Shown one piece after another: positions 17,060 through 25,145 of a DNA stretch of 64,000 nt. A program made the translations under genes and the position numbers. The notes beneath the pieces are model-generated. The model was given only the letters and a program-made list of their open reading frames with translations, was not told the origin of the DNA and did not search any database. This DNA comes from DASUPK01 sp963848955 (GTDB lineage Bacteria > Actinomycetota > Thermoleophilia > Solirubrobacterales > 70-9). Positions within the stretch are counted from its first letter, which is position 1. Each line of letters starts with the position of its first letter. The stretch lies in the NCBI GenBank assembly GCA_963848955.1, contig CAWKFQ010000020.1, positions 1 through 64,000 on the forward strand, in the 5' to 3' direction.

Positions 17060-17093
17060 TTATGCGAGGGGGCTCCGACAGGAGCCACCCGTT
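17060..17093 (-). promoter_or_regulatory. Conserved hairpin element, copy B (upstream of ccr)
   Basis: On the minus strand: AACGGGT, hairpin GGCTCC-TGTC-GGAGCC (6 bp, perfect), then CCCTCGCATAA, then GGGAG and the ccr TTG start 11 nt after the element. It has the same flanks as copies A and E but fully different arms, so base-pairing and not arm sequence is conserved. Confidence 0.75.
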
Positions 17094-17176
17094 TGATGTG
17101 GTCGTGGACGCGTGGATCGTATTCAACCCACTGTCGTCAGGTTCCCGTCCGGACTCGCGACTACGTTCAAGAGTCC

Positions 17177-18451
17177 ATGGAAGCTTCAGAGAAACCACAG
17201 CTGCCACTCGACCCTGGTGGGGGCTCGGGCCCCGTTGTGAGGGCGCTCGAGGACCGCCTCGTAATCGAGCGGATGGAAGTGATCGATGAGCTGGCGGCGC
17301 GTGTCGTTCGCGACCAGGCCGCGCAGAAGCGGGCGCCTGCGGAGACCGTCCGCAAGGCGATCGAGATCGGCACCCGCGTGATCGAAAGCGAGGGGACCGC
17401 CGCGAACATCGACTTCGTCAATGCGAAGTTCCAGGAGCACATGGCGCGGCTGGCGACCGAGCTCTCCAGTCAGCTCGAGTCGGGCAGCGAGGAGCTCGCC
17501 GAGCGAATCTCGACCGCGTTCGGGGCGGACCGCAGCGACTCGGTGCAGCAGCAGATCAGGGAGATGCTGATCAAGGCGAACGAACATCAGCGCACCGAGC
17601 TGGTCCGCCTCTTCAACGCGGAGGAGGGGACGAACCCGCTTTCGGATTTCAAGACGGCGGTAACGGCGAAGGTCGGAGAAGCGGTTCAGCGCTCCGAGCG
17701 GCAGTCCGAGGCGCTCCGGGAGCAGGTCGCGGCCCTCCAGACCGAGATCGCCCGCCTGAGCGAGCGCACCGCCGCGGACCAGCGCATCGCCGAGGCGGAG
17801 GAGGCCGGCACGCGCAAGGGGCGCTCCTTCGAGGATCTCGTCCACGGTGAGCTGGAGTCCTTGGCCGAATCGCACGACGACGCCGCGCACCACGTAGGTG
17901 ACACGTCCTCGGAAGCCGGAGGGAAGATGGGGGACACGGTGATCGAGGTGGGCGCCTGCAGTGGGCCCGCCCAGGCGACGATCGTGTTCGAGGCGAAGAA
18001 CCGCAAGCTCTCCAAGAACGACGCATGGGTCGAGCTCAATGGAGCGATGCAGGAGCGGGACGCCGCTTACGCGGTCCTGGTGGTCGCGGGCGAGGACAAG
18101 ATCCCGTCCGGGCTCAGTGAGCTCACCGAGTACCAGGGGAACAAGATGATCGTCGTGCTGGACCGCGAGGAGCCGGATCCCCTCGCCCTCAGGCTGGTCT
18201 ACCGGTACGTCAGGGCGAGGACCCTCGCGGCTACCGCAGGCAGCTTCGAGGTCGATGCGGCGGGCGTGCGGGCGGCCACCGAGGAAGCGCAGTCGAAGCT
18301 CAAGACGGTGAATAGGATCCGCAAGTCGCTGACCAGCATCACGACGAGCGCGGACCGGGCACGTGAGGACGTGGACGGGATGGTCGCCGACGTCGAGATG
18401 TGCCTGGTGCGCGTCGAGTCCCTGATCGAAGTCGCCGAAGAGGACAAATGA
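17177..18451 (+). CDS. Coiled-coil protein with C-terminal PD-(D/E)XK-like nuclease domain
   Basis: Intact, 424 residues. Residues about 25-220 are a long charged coiled coil (ALREQVAALQTEIARLSERT). The following ~120 residues fit a PD-(D/E)XK core: GRSFEDLVHGELESLAES (first acidic helix), GGKMGDTVIEVG (Asp), ATIVFEAKNRKLSKNDAW (E-x-K), AYAVLVVAGEDKIP. A further helical tail follows. The architecture resembles RmuC/DUF2130-type proteins, which limit recombination or act on DNA ends, but no close family is recognised. Its stop overlaps the next gene (ATGA). A cellular DNA-processing or defence role is inference. Confidence 0.75.
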   Translation: MEASEKPQLPLDPGGGSGPVVRALEDRLVIERMEVIDELAARVVRDQAAQKRAPAETVRKAIEIGTRVIESEGTAANIDFVNAKFQEHMARLATELSSQLESGSEELAERISTAFGADRSDSVQQQIREMLIKANEHQRTELVRLFNAEEGTNPLSDFKTAVTAKVGEAVQRSERQSEALREQVAALQTEIARLSERTAADQRIAEAEEAGTRKGRSFEDLVHGELESLAESHDDAAHHVGDTSSEAGGKMGDTVIEVGACSGPAQATIVFEAKNRKLSKNDAWVELNGAMQERDAAYAVLVVAGEDKIPSGLSELTEYQGNKMIVVLDREEPDPLALRLVYRYVRARTLAATAGSFEVDAAGVRAATEEAQSKLKTVNRIRKSLTSITTSADRAREDVDGMVADVEMCLVRVESLIEVAEEDK

Positions 18452-18729
18452 CCGGTCGAGAATTGCGTCCAGGGGCCCGGGAAAACGTCAGGGATCGATT
18501 CGGCGTGGACGAAAAAAAGCAGAGAGAAATCATGGAAGCGTTCGAGAACGCGGGGCTGCGACGGGAGGGCGGTGGCGGCTCCGCACTACACCGCATAGAC
18601 CCGGATCGGGTTGCAGAGAGACTGTCCCTCGACAGCGACATGGCCGGCTTCGCGCGGCTCAACCTGATGGTGGGCACGATCTTCGACCGGCTCGTCGCCG
18701 GCGAGCACGAGGGCCTCAGCGGCTCTTAG
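18448..18729 (+). CDS. Small helical partner of the coiled-coil nuclease-like protein
   Basis: Intact, 93 residues, ATG overlapping the upstream stop (ATGA), so translation is coupled. Charged N-terminus, then VDEKKQREIMEAFENAGLRR (helix), LHRIDPDRVAERLSLDSDMA and GFARLNLMVGTIFDRLVAG. No cysteines, no membrane segment, no known family. Its strict linkage suggests it works with the coiled-coil protein. It ends convergently, overlapping by 4 bases the stop of the lipoprotein gene. Confidence 0.65.
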   Translation: MTGRELRPGARENVRDRFGVDEKKQREIMEAFENAGLRREGGGGSALHRIDPDRVAERLSLDSDMAGFARLNLMVGTIFDRLVAGEHEGLSGS

Positions 18730-19136
18730 GGCAGGAGGAGGTCGTTCTGCCCGGAGGGCCGCTCGGGCCCCACGGTGAAGCTGAACGGCCGCGCGGCGAT
18801 TCCGCTGACGCTCGCCTCGTAGCTGCCGGTCCTCATGTCGACCTTGATCGTGCCCGTCCCCGTGGGCGGGATCTCGCTGCTGTCGGCGTCCACCGGCCCC
18901 TGGATGGCGAGCGTCCCCGGCTCGGTCGTCAGGTTCGCGATCGTGAAGTTGACGATCCCCGCCCCGAACTCCTTGGGTGAGACGGCCACACCGTCCTTGG
19001 CGATCTTCACCGAGACCTCGGCGGGGATGGGCGGTCTCGGATCGTTCTTGAAGTCGTCGCGGCCGCAGCCGGCCACCACCAGCGCCGTGACGAGGGCGGC
19101 GGCGAATATCAGCACTCTGCCCCTCTCCCGCAGCAT
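18726..19136 (-). CDS. Lipoprotein with cupredoxin-like C-terminal domain
   Basis: Intact, 136 residues. Lipobox VVAGC at residues 20-24 after a hydrophobic h-region (LIFAAALVTALVVAGC). The mature part reads VSVKIAKDGVAVSPKEFGAG, IVNFTIANLTTEPGTLAIQG, TGTGTIKVDMRTGSYEASVS, AARPFSFTVGPE, a beta-sandwich pattern like cupredoxin-type domains but without the His/Cys/Met copper ligands, so metal binding is unlikely. Leaderless start suggested by TAGATT 9 nt upstream. Confidence 0.75.
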   Translation of the reverse strand: MLRERGRVLIFAAALVTALVVAGCGRDDFKNDPRPPIPAEVSVKIAKDGVAVSPKEFGAGIVNFTIANLTTEPGTLAIQGPVDADSSEIPPTGTGTIKVDMRTGSYEASVSGIAARPFSFTVGPERPSGQNDLLLP

Positions 19137-19145
19137 GCGCGGAGG

Positions 19146-19151
19146 AATCTA
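19146..19151 (-). promoter_or_regulatory. -10-like hexamer TAGATT, leaderless start
   Basis: Nine bases before the lipoprotein ATG at 19136. Confidence 0.4.
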
Positions 19152-19185
19152 ACCGAAGCTGGGGACCCGCCGCGCCAGCCGGCCC

Positions 19186-20147
19186 TCAGTCGGCGAAGGG
19201 AAGGCCGACTACCTCGGCCGTGACGCCGCCGCCGCCGACCGCGAGCCGGTCGCCCTCGGCCGCCTCGCGCCGGACGATCGCCAGCGCGATCGGCCCGAGC
19301 GCGGGGGAGAGGCATACGGTGCCGACGGTGCCGACCTCGCGGTCACCGAGCAGGAGCGAATCGCCGTGCTCCGCGGGTGAACTCAGGCGCAGTCCCCGCA
19401 GGGTGCGGTTCGGCTTGCCCCGGTAGTGCAACCGCGCCACCGGCTCCTGGCCGATGTAGCAGCCCTTCTCGAAATCCACGGCACGCTCGGTGATCCCCGC
19501 CTCCGCCGGCATCGACTCCGGGCCCATGTCGAGTCCGAACCGCGGCCTGCCGGACTCGACCCGGATGATCTCGGCTGCCTGCTCGCTGACCTCCGCGGCG
19601 CCCGCCGCCCGCAGCAGCTCCGACAGACTCCCGGCCTGATCGGCGCTCGTGAGCAGATCGAGGCCGACGTCGGTGGCGACCGCCAGCACGTCGGTGCCAT
19701 CCCACTCCCGGAAGCGCTGGGCGTGTTCGGGCCCCAGGCCCTCGAACCCGGCGAGCTGGAGGGATCGCGGTCCGATCAGCGAGGTGATTGCCCAGCGCTC
19801 GGTCACGTCCTCGACCTCGACGTCACGGCCGATCGCTGTAGGTGCGCAGATGCTTGAGGACGCCGCGGGGCGGGGCCGGGCTCGAGATCGATCCAGATCT
19901 CATCGTTCTCCAGATGCAGAAGCCGCATGTCCGACTGGAGGTGTCCCTTGCGGTCGAGCAGCGCCGCGTAGCGGCCCTCCTCTCGCTCGAGCGCCTCGGT
20001 GTCGTTGGTGAGCTGGCCCTGCAGGTACTCGGCGGCGTCCGCCCCGCGGACGATCAGAGCTGTGCGCTCCCTCGCCAGATAGCCGGCCTCCTCCCGCAGG
20101 GCGCGGTACTGCCCGTCGAGCTCAACCGGCGTCGCAATCTCGGCCAC
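19186..20147 (-). CDS. ygfZ: Folate-binding YgfZ/GcvT-like Fe-S repair protein, frameshifted near 19850
   Basis: Tetrahydrofolate-binding protein of the GcvT fold that supports Fe-S enzymes. N-terminal part: LARERTALIVRGADAAEYLQ, GQLTNDTEALEREEGRYAAL, LDRKGHLQSDMRLL. After one shift: TSLIGPRSLQLAGFEGLGPE, RVESGRPRFGLDMGPESMPA, and the diagnostic EKGCYIGQEPVARLHYRGK with the conserved Cys. About 320 residues repaired. GTG start with TACAAT 6 nt upstream. Confidence 0.88.
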
Positions 20148-20153
20148 GGGCCG

Positions 20154-20159
20154 ATTGTA
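20154..20159 (-). promoter_or_regulatory. -10-like hexamer TACAAT, leaderless start of ygfZ
   Basis: Six bases before the GTG at 20147. Confidence 0.45.
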
Positions 20160-20247
20160 GGCACGCGCTCTCGGCGGGCCTCTGGGCGCTCCATTCCCGC
20201 AAAAAGTTAGTCATGCCTAAATTCAGGTTTCGCGTTTGCTTCAATTC

Positions 20248-21387
20248 ATGTGGATGGCGAAGCTCAACAGGCGAAATCTCCTGATCGGCGGCGCGGCGGC
20301 AGGGGCGAGCATGCCGCTGCTGCACCAGCTCGTCCCGCATCAGGGACTGCATGACGCCATCGAGGGGGCCAATGCGGCCGAGCACGGCGCTGCACACGGA
20401 GGCGCCGCAGCGCTGCACGGGGGCGGGGCTTCCGGGCCGACCTTTGCGGCGGGCAGGGAGGTCGATCACGCCGCAAACGGCTTTCACCCGACCGAGATCC
20501 TTCGCGACTTCGATTGGGGCAAGACACGCAGACTCGCCAATGGGCGGGTGCTGCGGGAATGGACCCTGGTCGCCGGCGACAAGGAGATCGAGGTCGCGCC
20601 CGGGGTGCACTATCCGGCCTGGACCTACAACGGGCGCGTGCCGGGTCCCACCCTCCGCTGCCGCGAGGGCGACCTCCTCCGCGTCCGGTTCGTCAACGGC
20701 TCGGAGCATCCACACACGATCCACTTCCACGGACTCCATCCATCCCGCGATGGATGGGGTCCCGGGCGTCGGCGCGGGCCTGATCCAGAGCGGCGGGGAG
20801 ACCACCTACGAGTTCAACGCCGAGCCGTTCGGGCTGCACCTCTACCACTGCCACGCCGGACCGCTCGCCGAGCACATCGCCCGCGGGCTCTACGGCGCCT
20901 TCATCGTCGATCCGAAGAAGGGCCGCTCCGACGCGGACGAGCTGGTGATGGTGATGAACGGCTTCAACACCAACTTCGACGCCGAGGGCAACCAGCTCTA
21001 TGGCGTGAACACGGTCGCCTTCCACTACGTCAACGAGCCGATCGAGGTGCGGCCGTGGCGCGCCGGTGCGGATCTACCTGGTCAACGTGCTCGAGTTCGA
21101 CCCGATCAACTCGTTCCACATCCACGCGAACTTCTTCAACTACTTCCCGACCGGGACCTCGCTCCAGCCCGACCGAGTACACCGACACCGTCATCCAGGG
21201 CCAGGCCCAGAGGGGGATCCTCGAGCTCGAGTTCCCCTACGTCGGCGACTACATGTTCCATGCCCACAAGACGGAGTTCGCCGAGCTTGGTTGGATGGGC
21301 TTCTTCCGGGTCGGGGGCGAGGCGGACCGCAAGCGTCAGCCGGCCGCCTTCCACGACCCGGTCGATTCAGGGGACTCGAGCGCCTGA
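20248..21387 (+). CDS. Tat-exported two-domain multicopper oxidase, frameshifted
   Basis: Extracytoplasmic copper oxidase. Twin-arginine signal KLNRRNLLIGGAAAGAS, His-rich linker, then cupredoxin domain 1: PGPTLRCREGDLLRVRFVNG, HPHTIHFHGLHP, LHLYHCHAGPLAEHIARGLY (type 1 Cys in HCH, with downstream His and Leu/Met position). Domain 2: VNVLEFDPINSFHIHANFFN and GDYMFHAHKTEFAELGWMGF, where the Cys of a usual C-terminal HCH is Ala. The arrangement resembles two-domain laccase/nitrite-reductase-type proteins. Shifts near 20750, 21060 and 21180. First gene of a metal operon (ZIP, DtxR, NRAMP), overlapping the ZIP start, so metal oxidation (Fe2+ or Mn2+) is a reasonable guess. Confidence 0.82.
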   Translation: MWMAKLNRRNLLIGGAAAGASMPLLHQLVPHQGLHDAIEGANAAEHGAAHGGAAALHGGGASGPTFAAGREVDHAANGFHPTEILRDFDWGKTRRLANGRVLREWTLVAGDKEIEVAPGVHYPAWTYNGRVPGPTLRCREGDLLRVRFVNGSEHPHTIHFHGLHPSRDGWGPGRRRGPDPERRGDHLRVQRRAVRAAPLPLPRRTARRAHRPRALRRLHRRSEEGPLRRGRAGDGDERLQHQLRRRGQPALWREHGRLPLRQRADRGAAVARRCGSTWSTCSSSTRSTRSTSTRTSSTTSRPGPRSSPTEYTDTVIQGQAQRGILELEFPYVGDYMFHAHKTEFAELGWMGFFRVGGEADRKRQPAAFHDPVDSGDSSA

Positions 21388-22594
21388 TGGAAGCCGCGAC
21401 CGATCCAACCACCGGCCTGAGGCGGACTGCCCACCTGGGCACTGGTCGCCGGTCCGCTTGTGCTGATCGCGGGCGCGATCGTCCTGTTCGCCGCCCTCGG
21501 AGGCCCCGGTCTCGACGAGCGTCGAGGACCGCCGGTCGAGGACCTGGCTGTGGAGCGCACCGTGCTCCATCCAGGCGAGATCGAGCTCACGGTTCGCAAC
21601 ACCGGGCCCGATGACGTGCAGGTCGCTCAGGTGGCGGTCAACGATGGGTACGTCGCGTTCGCCGCCGAGCCCGATGGAGAGGTCGGTCACCTCGGAAAGC
21701 AGCAGCTCACGCTCGACTACCCGTGGCAGGAGGGCGGCGCGTACACGATCTCGATGCTTACCTCGACCGGGGCGACGATCGAGCACACGATCGACGCCGC
21801 GGTTGAGACGCCGGACACGGGGGGCGGCTTCTACGCGCTGATGAGCCTTCTGGGCGTCTACGTCGGAATCATCCCGGTGGCCCTCGGGATGCTGTTCATC
21901 CCGATGCTGCGCAGGGTCTCCGACGACTGGGTCCGGCTCTTCATGGCGGTCACGATCGGGCTGCTCGGCTTTCTGGTGATCGACGGCGGACTCGAGGGCA
22001 TTGAGATCGGGCAGGAGTCGAGTGGCGCCTTCGGCGGTGTCGAGTTGCTGTTCATCGGGGCGGCGATGGCGTACCTCGCGCTGACGGCGGTCGACCGCTT
22101 GCTCAAGGCGGGGATCGAGCGGAGGCGCGCCGCCGGGGCGGGCGCCTTCCGGCTCTCCCTGATGGTCGCGATCGGGATCGGGCTGCACAACCTCGGCGAG
22201 GGCCTGGCGATCGGCTCCGCCTATGCCGTGGGCTCGCTGGCCCTCGGCGCCTTCCTCGTCATCGGCTTCGCGATCCACAACACGACGGAGGGGCTGGCCA
22301 TCGTGGCGCCACTCGCCCGCGCCCGAGCCGCCAGGCCTCGGCCGGCTATCGGCGCTCGGCCTGATCGCGGGAGGGCCCGCGATCCTCGGCGCGGTGGTCG
22401 GCGCCGCTGCCTACAACCAAGAGCTGGCCACCTTCCTGATCGGCGTGGGGGTCGGAGCGATCGTCCAGGTGATCGGTCAGCTGCTGCCCTCGATCCGCGA
22501 TCGCGCCGGCCAGGCGCTGCATCCGCTCAGCATCGCCGGGCTCTTCGTCGGAGCAGGGATCCTCTACGTGACCAGCCTGCTGGTGAGTGTCTGA
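21387..22594 (+). CDS. ZIP-family divalent metal transporter, frameshifted
   Basis: Membrane transporter for Zn2+/Fe2+/Mn2+. It has an unusual N-terminal part: one membrane helix (VLIAGAIVLFAALGG) then a ~100-residue beta domain (ERTVLHPGEIELTVRNTGPD) outside the ZIP core. Core signatures: GLHNLGEGLAIGSAYAVGSL (metal-site helix 4) and FAIHNTTEGLAIVAPLA (helix 5), then VGVGAIVQVIGQLLPSIRDR. About 400 residues; shifts near 21440 and 22330. ATG overlaps the oxidase stop (TGATG) and its own stop overlaps the regulator start the same way, so the operon is translationally coupled. Confidence 0.85.
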
Positions 22595-23335
22595 TGGGGG
22601 CGGGAGCGAAGCGTCGCGGACGCGCGCCGGCCGCCGACGCGTGGCCACAACGCTCACCGCGAGCGCCAGACCAACGAGGGCGCCGAGAACTACGCGAAGG
22701 CGATCTACCACCTCCAGGGCCGGGGCAGCGAACCCGTGCACACCACCGCTGTCGCCGACCGGCTCGGCGTGACCTCGGCGTCTGCCTCCGCGATGCTGAA
22801 GCGCCTGTCCGACGAGGGGCTGGTCGATTACGAGCCCTACCACGGGGCCCGGCTCACCACGAAGGGCGAGCTGGTGGCGCTCGAGACGATCCGTCATCAC
22901 CGGCTGATCGAGCTATTCCTGGCCGAGGTGCTGGGCATGCCCTGGGACCGGGTGCACGAGGAGGCCGAGGTCCTGGAGCACCACATCTCCGAGGAGCTGG
23001 AGGAGCTGATCGCGGCCAAGCTCGGCCAGCCGGACCTGGACCCGCATGGTGATCCGATCCCCGACCGCGACCTTGCGATCACCAGCGACGATTCGGTGCC
23101 GCTCACGGAGCTCATGCCGGGCGAGCGGGGGATCTTCACCCGGGTTTCGGACAGCGACGCCGAGATGCTGCGCTACCTGGCCGAGCGCGAAATCCAGCCG
23201 GGCGCCCGTCTACTGGTCAAGGAACGCGAGCCGTTCGGGGGCGCGGTGGTGGTCGCGATCGCGCGGCGCACCCACCGTCTGGGGCCGCAGCTCGCCGGGA
23301 GCATGAGGGTGCGGCAGGAGGCGGGCGATGAATAA
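22594..23335 (+). CDS. DtxR/MntR-family metal-dependent repressor, frameshifted near 22650
   Basis: Metal-sensing repressor of the adjacent transporters. Winged helix: NEGAENYAKAIYHLQ, VHTTAVADRLGVTSASASAM, LKRLSDEGLVDYEPYHGARL. Dimerisation/metal domain: RHHRLIELFLAEVLGMPWDR, HEEAEVLEHHISEELEELIA with the E/H ligands, then DPHGDPIPD, the usual DtxR tail. A C-terminal SH3/FeoA-like domain (LMPGERGIFTRVSDSDAEML) makes it the three-domain form. N-terminal ~25 residues are read in a shifted frame. It lies between two transporters, so autoregulation of the operon is likely. Confidence 0.87.
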
Positions 23336-24699
23336 TCCGGAGCTCAGGGTGAGCGAGGAGGACGTCTCCACCGTCGAGCCGGTCACCGGTGGGTCATCCG
23401 GTGTGGCCGAGCCCACGGTGGAAGCCGCCCTCCCCGGCGAGGCCGCGGTCGCCCGCGCGGCCCGGGCCTCACTCGAGGGGCGGTCACGGGGATTCCCGCG
23501 GATCTGGCCCTTCCTCGGGCCGGCCTTCATCGCCGCCGTCGCCTACATCGACCCAGGCAACTTCGCCACGAACATCGCCGGCGGGGCCAAGTTCGGGTAC
23601 CTGCTGCTCTGGGTCGTCCTGGGGGCGAACCTGATCGCGATGGTCGTCCAGACCCAGTCCGCGAAGCTCGGGATCGCGACCGGCAAGAACCTCGCCGAGG
23701 CCTGCCGCGACACGTTCTCCAAGCGAACTTCGATCGGCCTATGGATTCAGGCCGAGATCGTGGCGGCAGCGTGTGACGTCGCCGAGGTGGTCGGTGCGGC
23801 CCTCGGCCTCAACCTGCTCTTCGGGATTCCACTGTTTCCAGCGGGGCTGCTCGCCGGCGCTGGGGCGTTCGCCATCCTCGGGCTCCAGCAGCGCGGCTTC
23901 CGGCGTCTCGAGGCCGTCATCGTCGGGATGGTCGGAGTGGTCGTGCTCGCCTTCGCGTTCGAGATCTTCAACTCGAATGCGGATGGGGGCGAGGTGGTCA
24001 AGCACCTGTTCACTCCGGGCTTCGACGGCACCGAGAGCATCCTGCTCGCCACGGGAATCATCGGCGCGACCGTGATGCCGCACGTCATCTACCTCCACTC
24101 GGCGCTGACCCAGCGACGCATCGTTGGCCGTAACCCGCAGGAGCGGCGTCAGATTCTTCGCTTCGAGAAAATCGACGTCGTCATAGCGATGGCCCTGGCC
24201 GGGGCGGTCAATCTCTCGATGATGATCATGGCCGCCGGCCTGTTTCACAACAGCGGCCTTGTCGGAATCGACAGCATCGAGGGTGCCTTCGACGGCCTCA
24301 AGCAACTGGTGTCACCGGGCGCCGCGACCGTGTTCGGCATCGCGCTGCTGGCTTCCGGATTTGCCTCGTCCTCGGTCGGGACGATGGCCGGCCAGGTCGT
24401 GATGCAGGGGTTCATCCGCCGGCGGATCCCGATCTTCGCGCGCCGGGCGATCACTCTGGCGCCCGCGCTTGATCGTCCTCGCCATCGGCCTTGATCCGAC
24501 CGACGCGCTGGTCGGCAGCCAGGTCGTGCTCTCGTTCGGGATCCCGTTCGCCCTGGTGCCTCTGGTGCTGCTCGCCCGGCGGCGCGAGCTGATGGGATCG
24601 CTCACCAACCCGCCGTGGCTGACCGTGCTCGTCAGCGTCCTGTCGGCGCTGATCATCTCCCTCAACGTCTTCCTGCTGGAGCAGCTCTTCTTCGGGTAG
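23328..24699 (+). CDS. mntH: NRAMP-family Mn2+/Fe2+ transporter, frameshifted near 24465
   Basis: Proton-coupled divalent metal importer. N-terminal ~60 residues are a disordered acidic/alanine tail, then the NRAMP core: FLGPAFIAAVAYIDPGNFAT (the DPGN metal motif in TM1), VVQTQSAKLGIATGKNLAEA, AEIVAAACDVAEVVGAALGL, GATVMPHVIYLHSALTQRRI (MPH metal motif in TM6). A one-base shift separates the last 75 residues (LVGSQVVLSFGIPFALVPLV). ATG sits inside the end of the DtxR gene (overlap 8 nt). Last gene of the metal operon. Confidence 0.9.
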
Positions 24700-24702
24700 C
24701 TG

Positions 24703-24746
24703 GATGCGAGGGTGCTCCGAGGCGAAGCCGAGGAGCAACCCGTTTC
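24703..24746 (-). repeat. Conserved hairpin element, copy C (after mntH, opposite orientation)
   Basis: On the minus strand: AACGGGT, arm TGCTCC, an internal loop, GGC-TTC-GCC, internal loop, arm GGAGCA, then CCCTCGCATC. Same flanks as copies A, B and E, but ATC in place of ATAA and no minus-strand gene follows it. Lies 4 nt after the mntH stop, so it may act here as a terminator or be a mobile repeat. Confidence 0.6.
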
Positions 24747-24752
24747 ATGGGT

Positions 24753-24771
24753 GCGAAGCCGTAGGCTTCGC
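24753..24771 (+). promoter_or_regulatory. 8-bp perfect hairpin just before a GTG start
   Basis: GCGAAGCC-GTA-GGCTTCGC ends 2 nt before the GTG of the next gene and would cover its ribosome binding region in a leadered transcript. No T tract follows, so it is not a classical terminator. Confidence 0.45.
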
Positions 24772-24773
24772 CT

Positions 24774-25136
24774 GTGGCCCTCGCCCAGGACTTCCAGGAG
24801 GTAGTCGACACGCTCCCGGACGACTGGACCGATCTCGCCCTCGATCTGCGAATCGCCGATGAGACCCGCTACGTCGACGCCGCGGTGATGCTCTCCCAGG
24901 TGAACGCGCAGCCCTATTCCCGCGCTGAATGGCACTGGCGGATCAACGTCGCTCATCGCTTCGGTCACGCCGCCGCGGCGGAGACGGTGAGGGGCGTGCT
25001 GACCAAGCTGGATCGCGAGGGGATCGACGGCGAGATGCGCGTCCGCGACGCACAGGAGGGACGGGCCGAGGTCGTCCAGATGTGGGGGCGGCCGGAGAGC
25101 GTCCGGCGCGACTTCAGGCGTCGGCGAAGTCTCTAG
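24774..25136 (+). CDS. Conserved hypothetical protein
   Basis: Intact, 120 residues, GTG start. Mixed alpha/beta: DFQEVVDTLPDDWTDLALDL, AVMLSQVNAQPYSRAEWHWR, NVAHRFGHAAAAETVRGVLT, KLDREGIDGEMRVRDAQEGR. No cysteines or membrane segments and no family I recognise. It is 9 nt from the receiver-like gene that follows, so the two are probably co-expressed; a regulatory pair is possible but only inferred. Confidence 0.65.
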   Translation: MALAQDFQEVVDTLPDDWTDLALDLRIADETRYVDAAVMLSQVNAQPYSRAEWHWRINVAHRFGHAAAAETVRGVLTKLDREGIDGEMRVRDAQEGRAEVVQMWGRPESVRRDFRRRRSL

Positions 25137-25145
25137 TGGCTCCTC

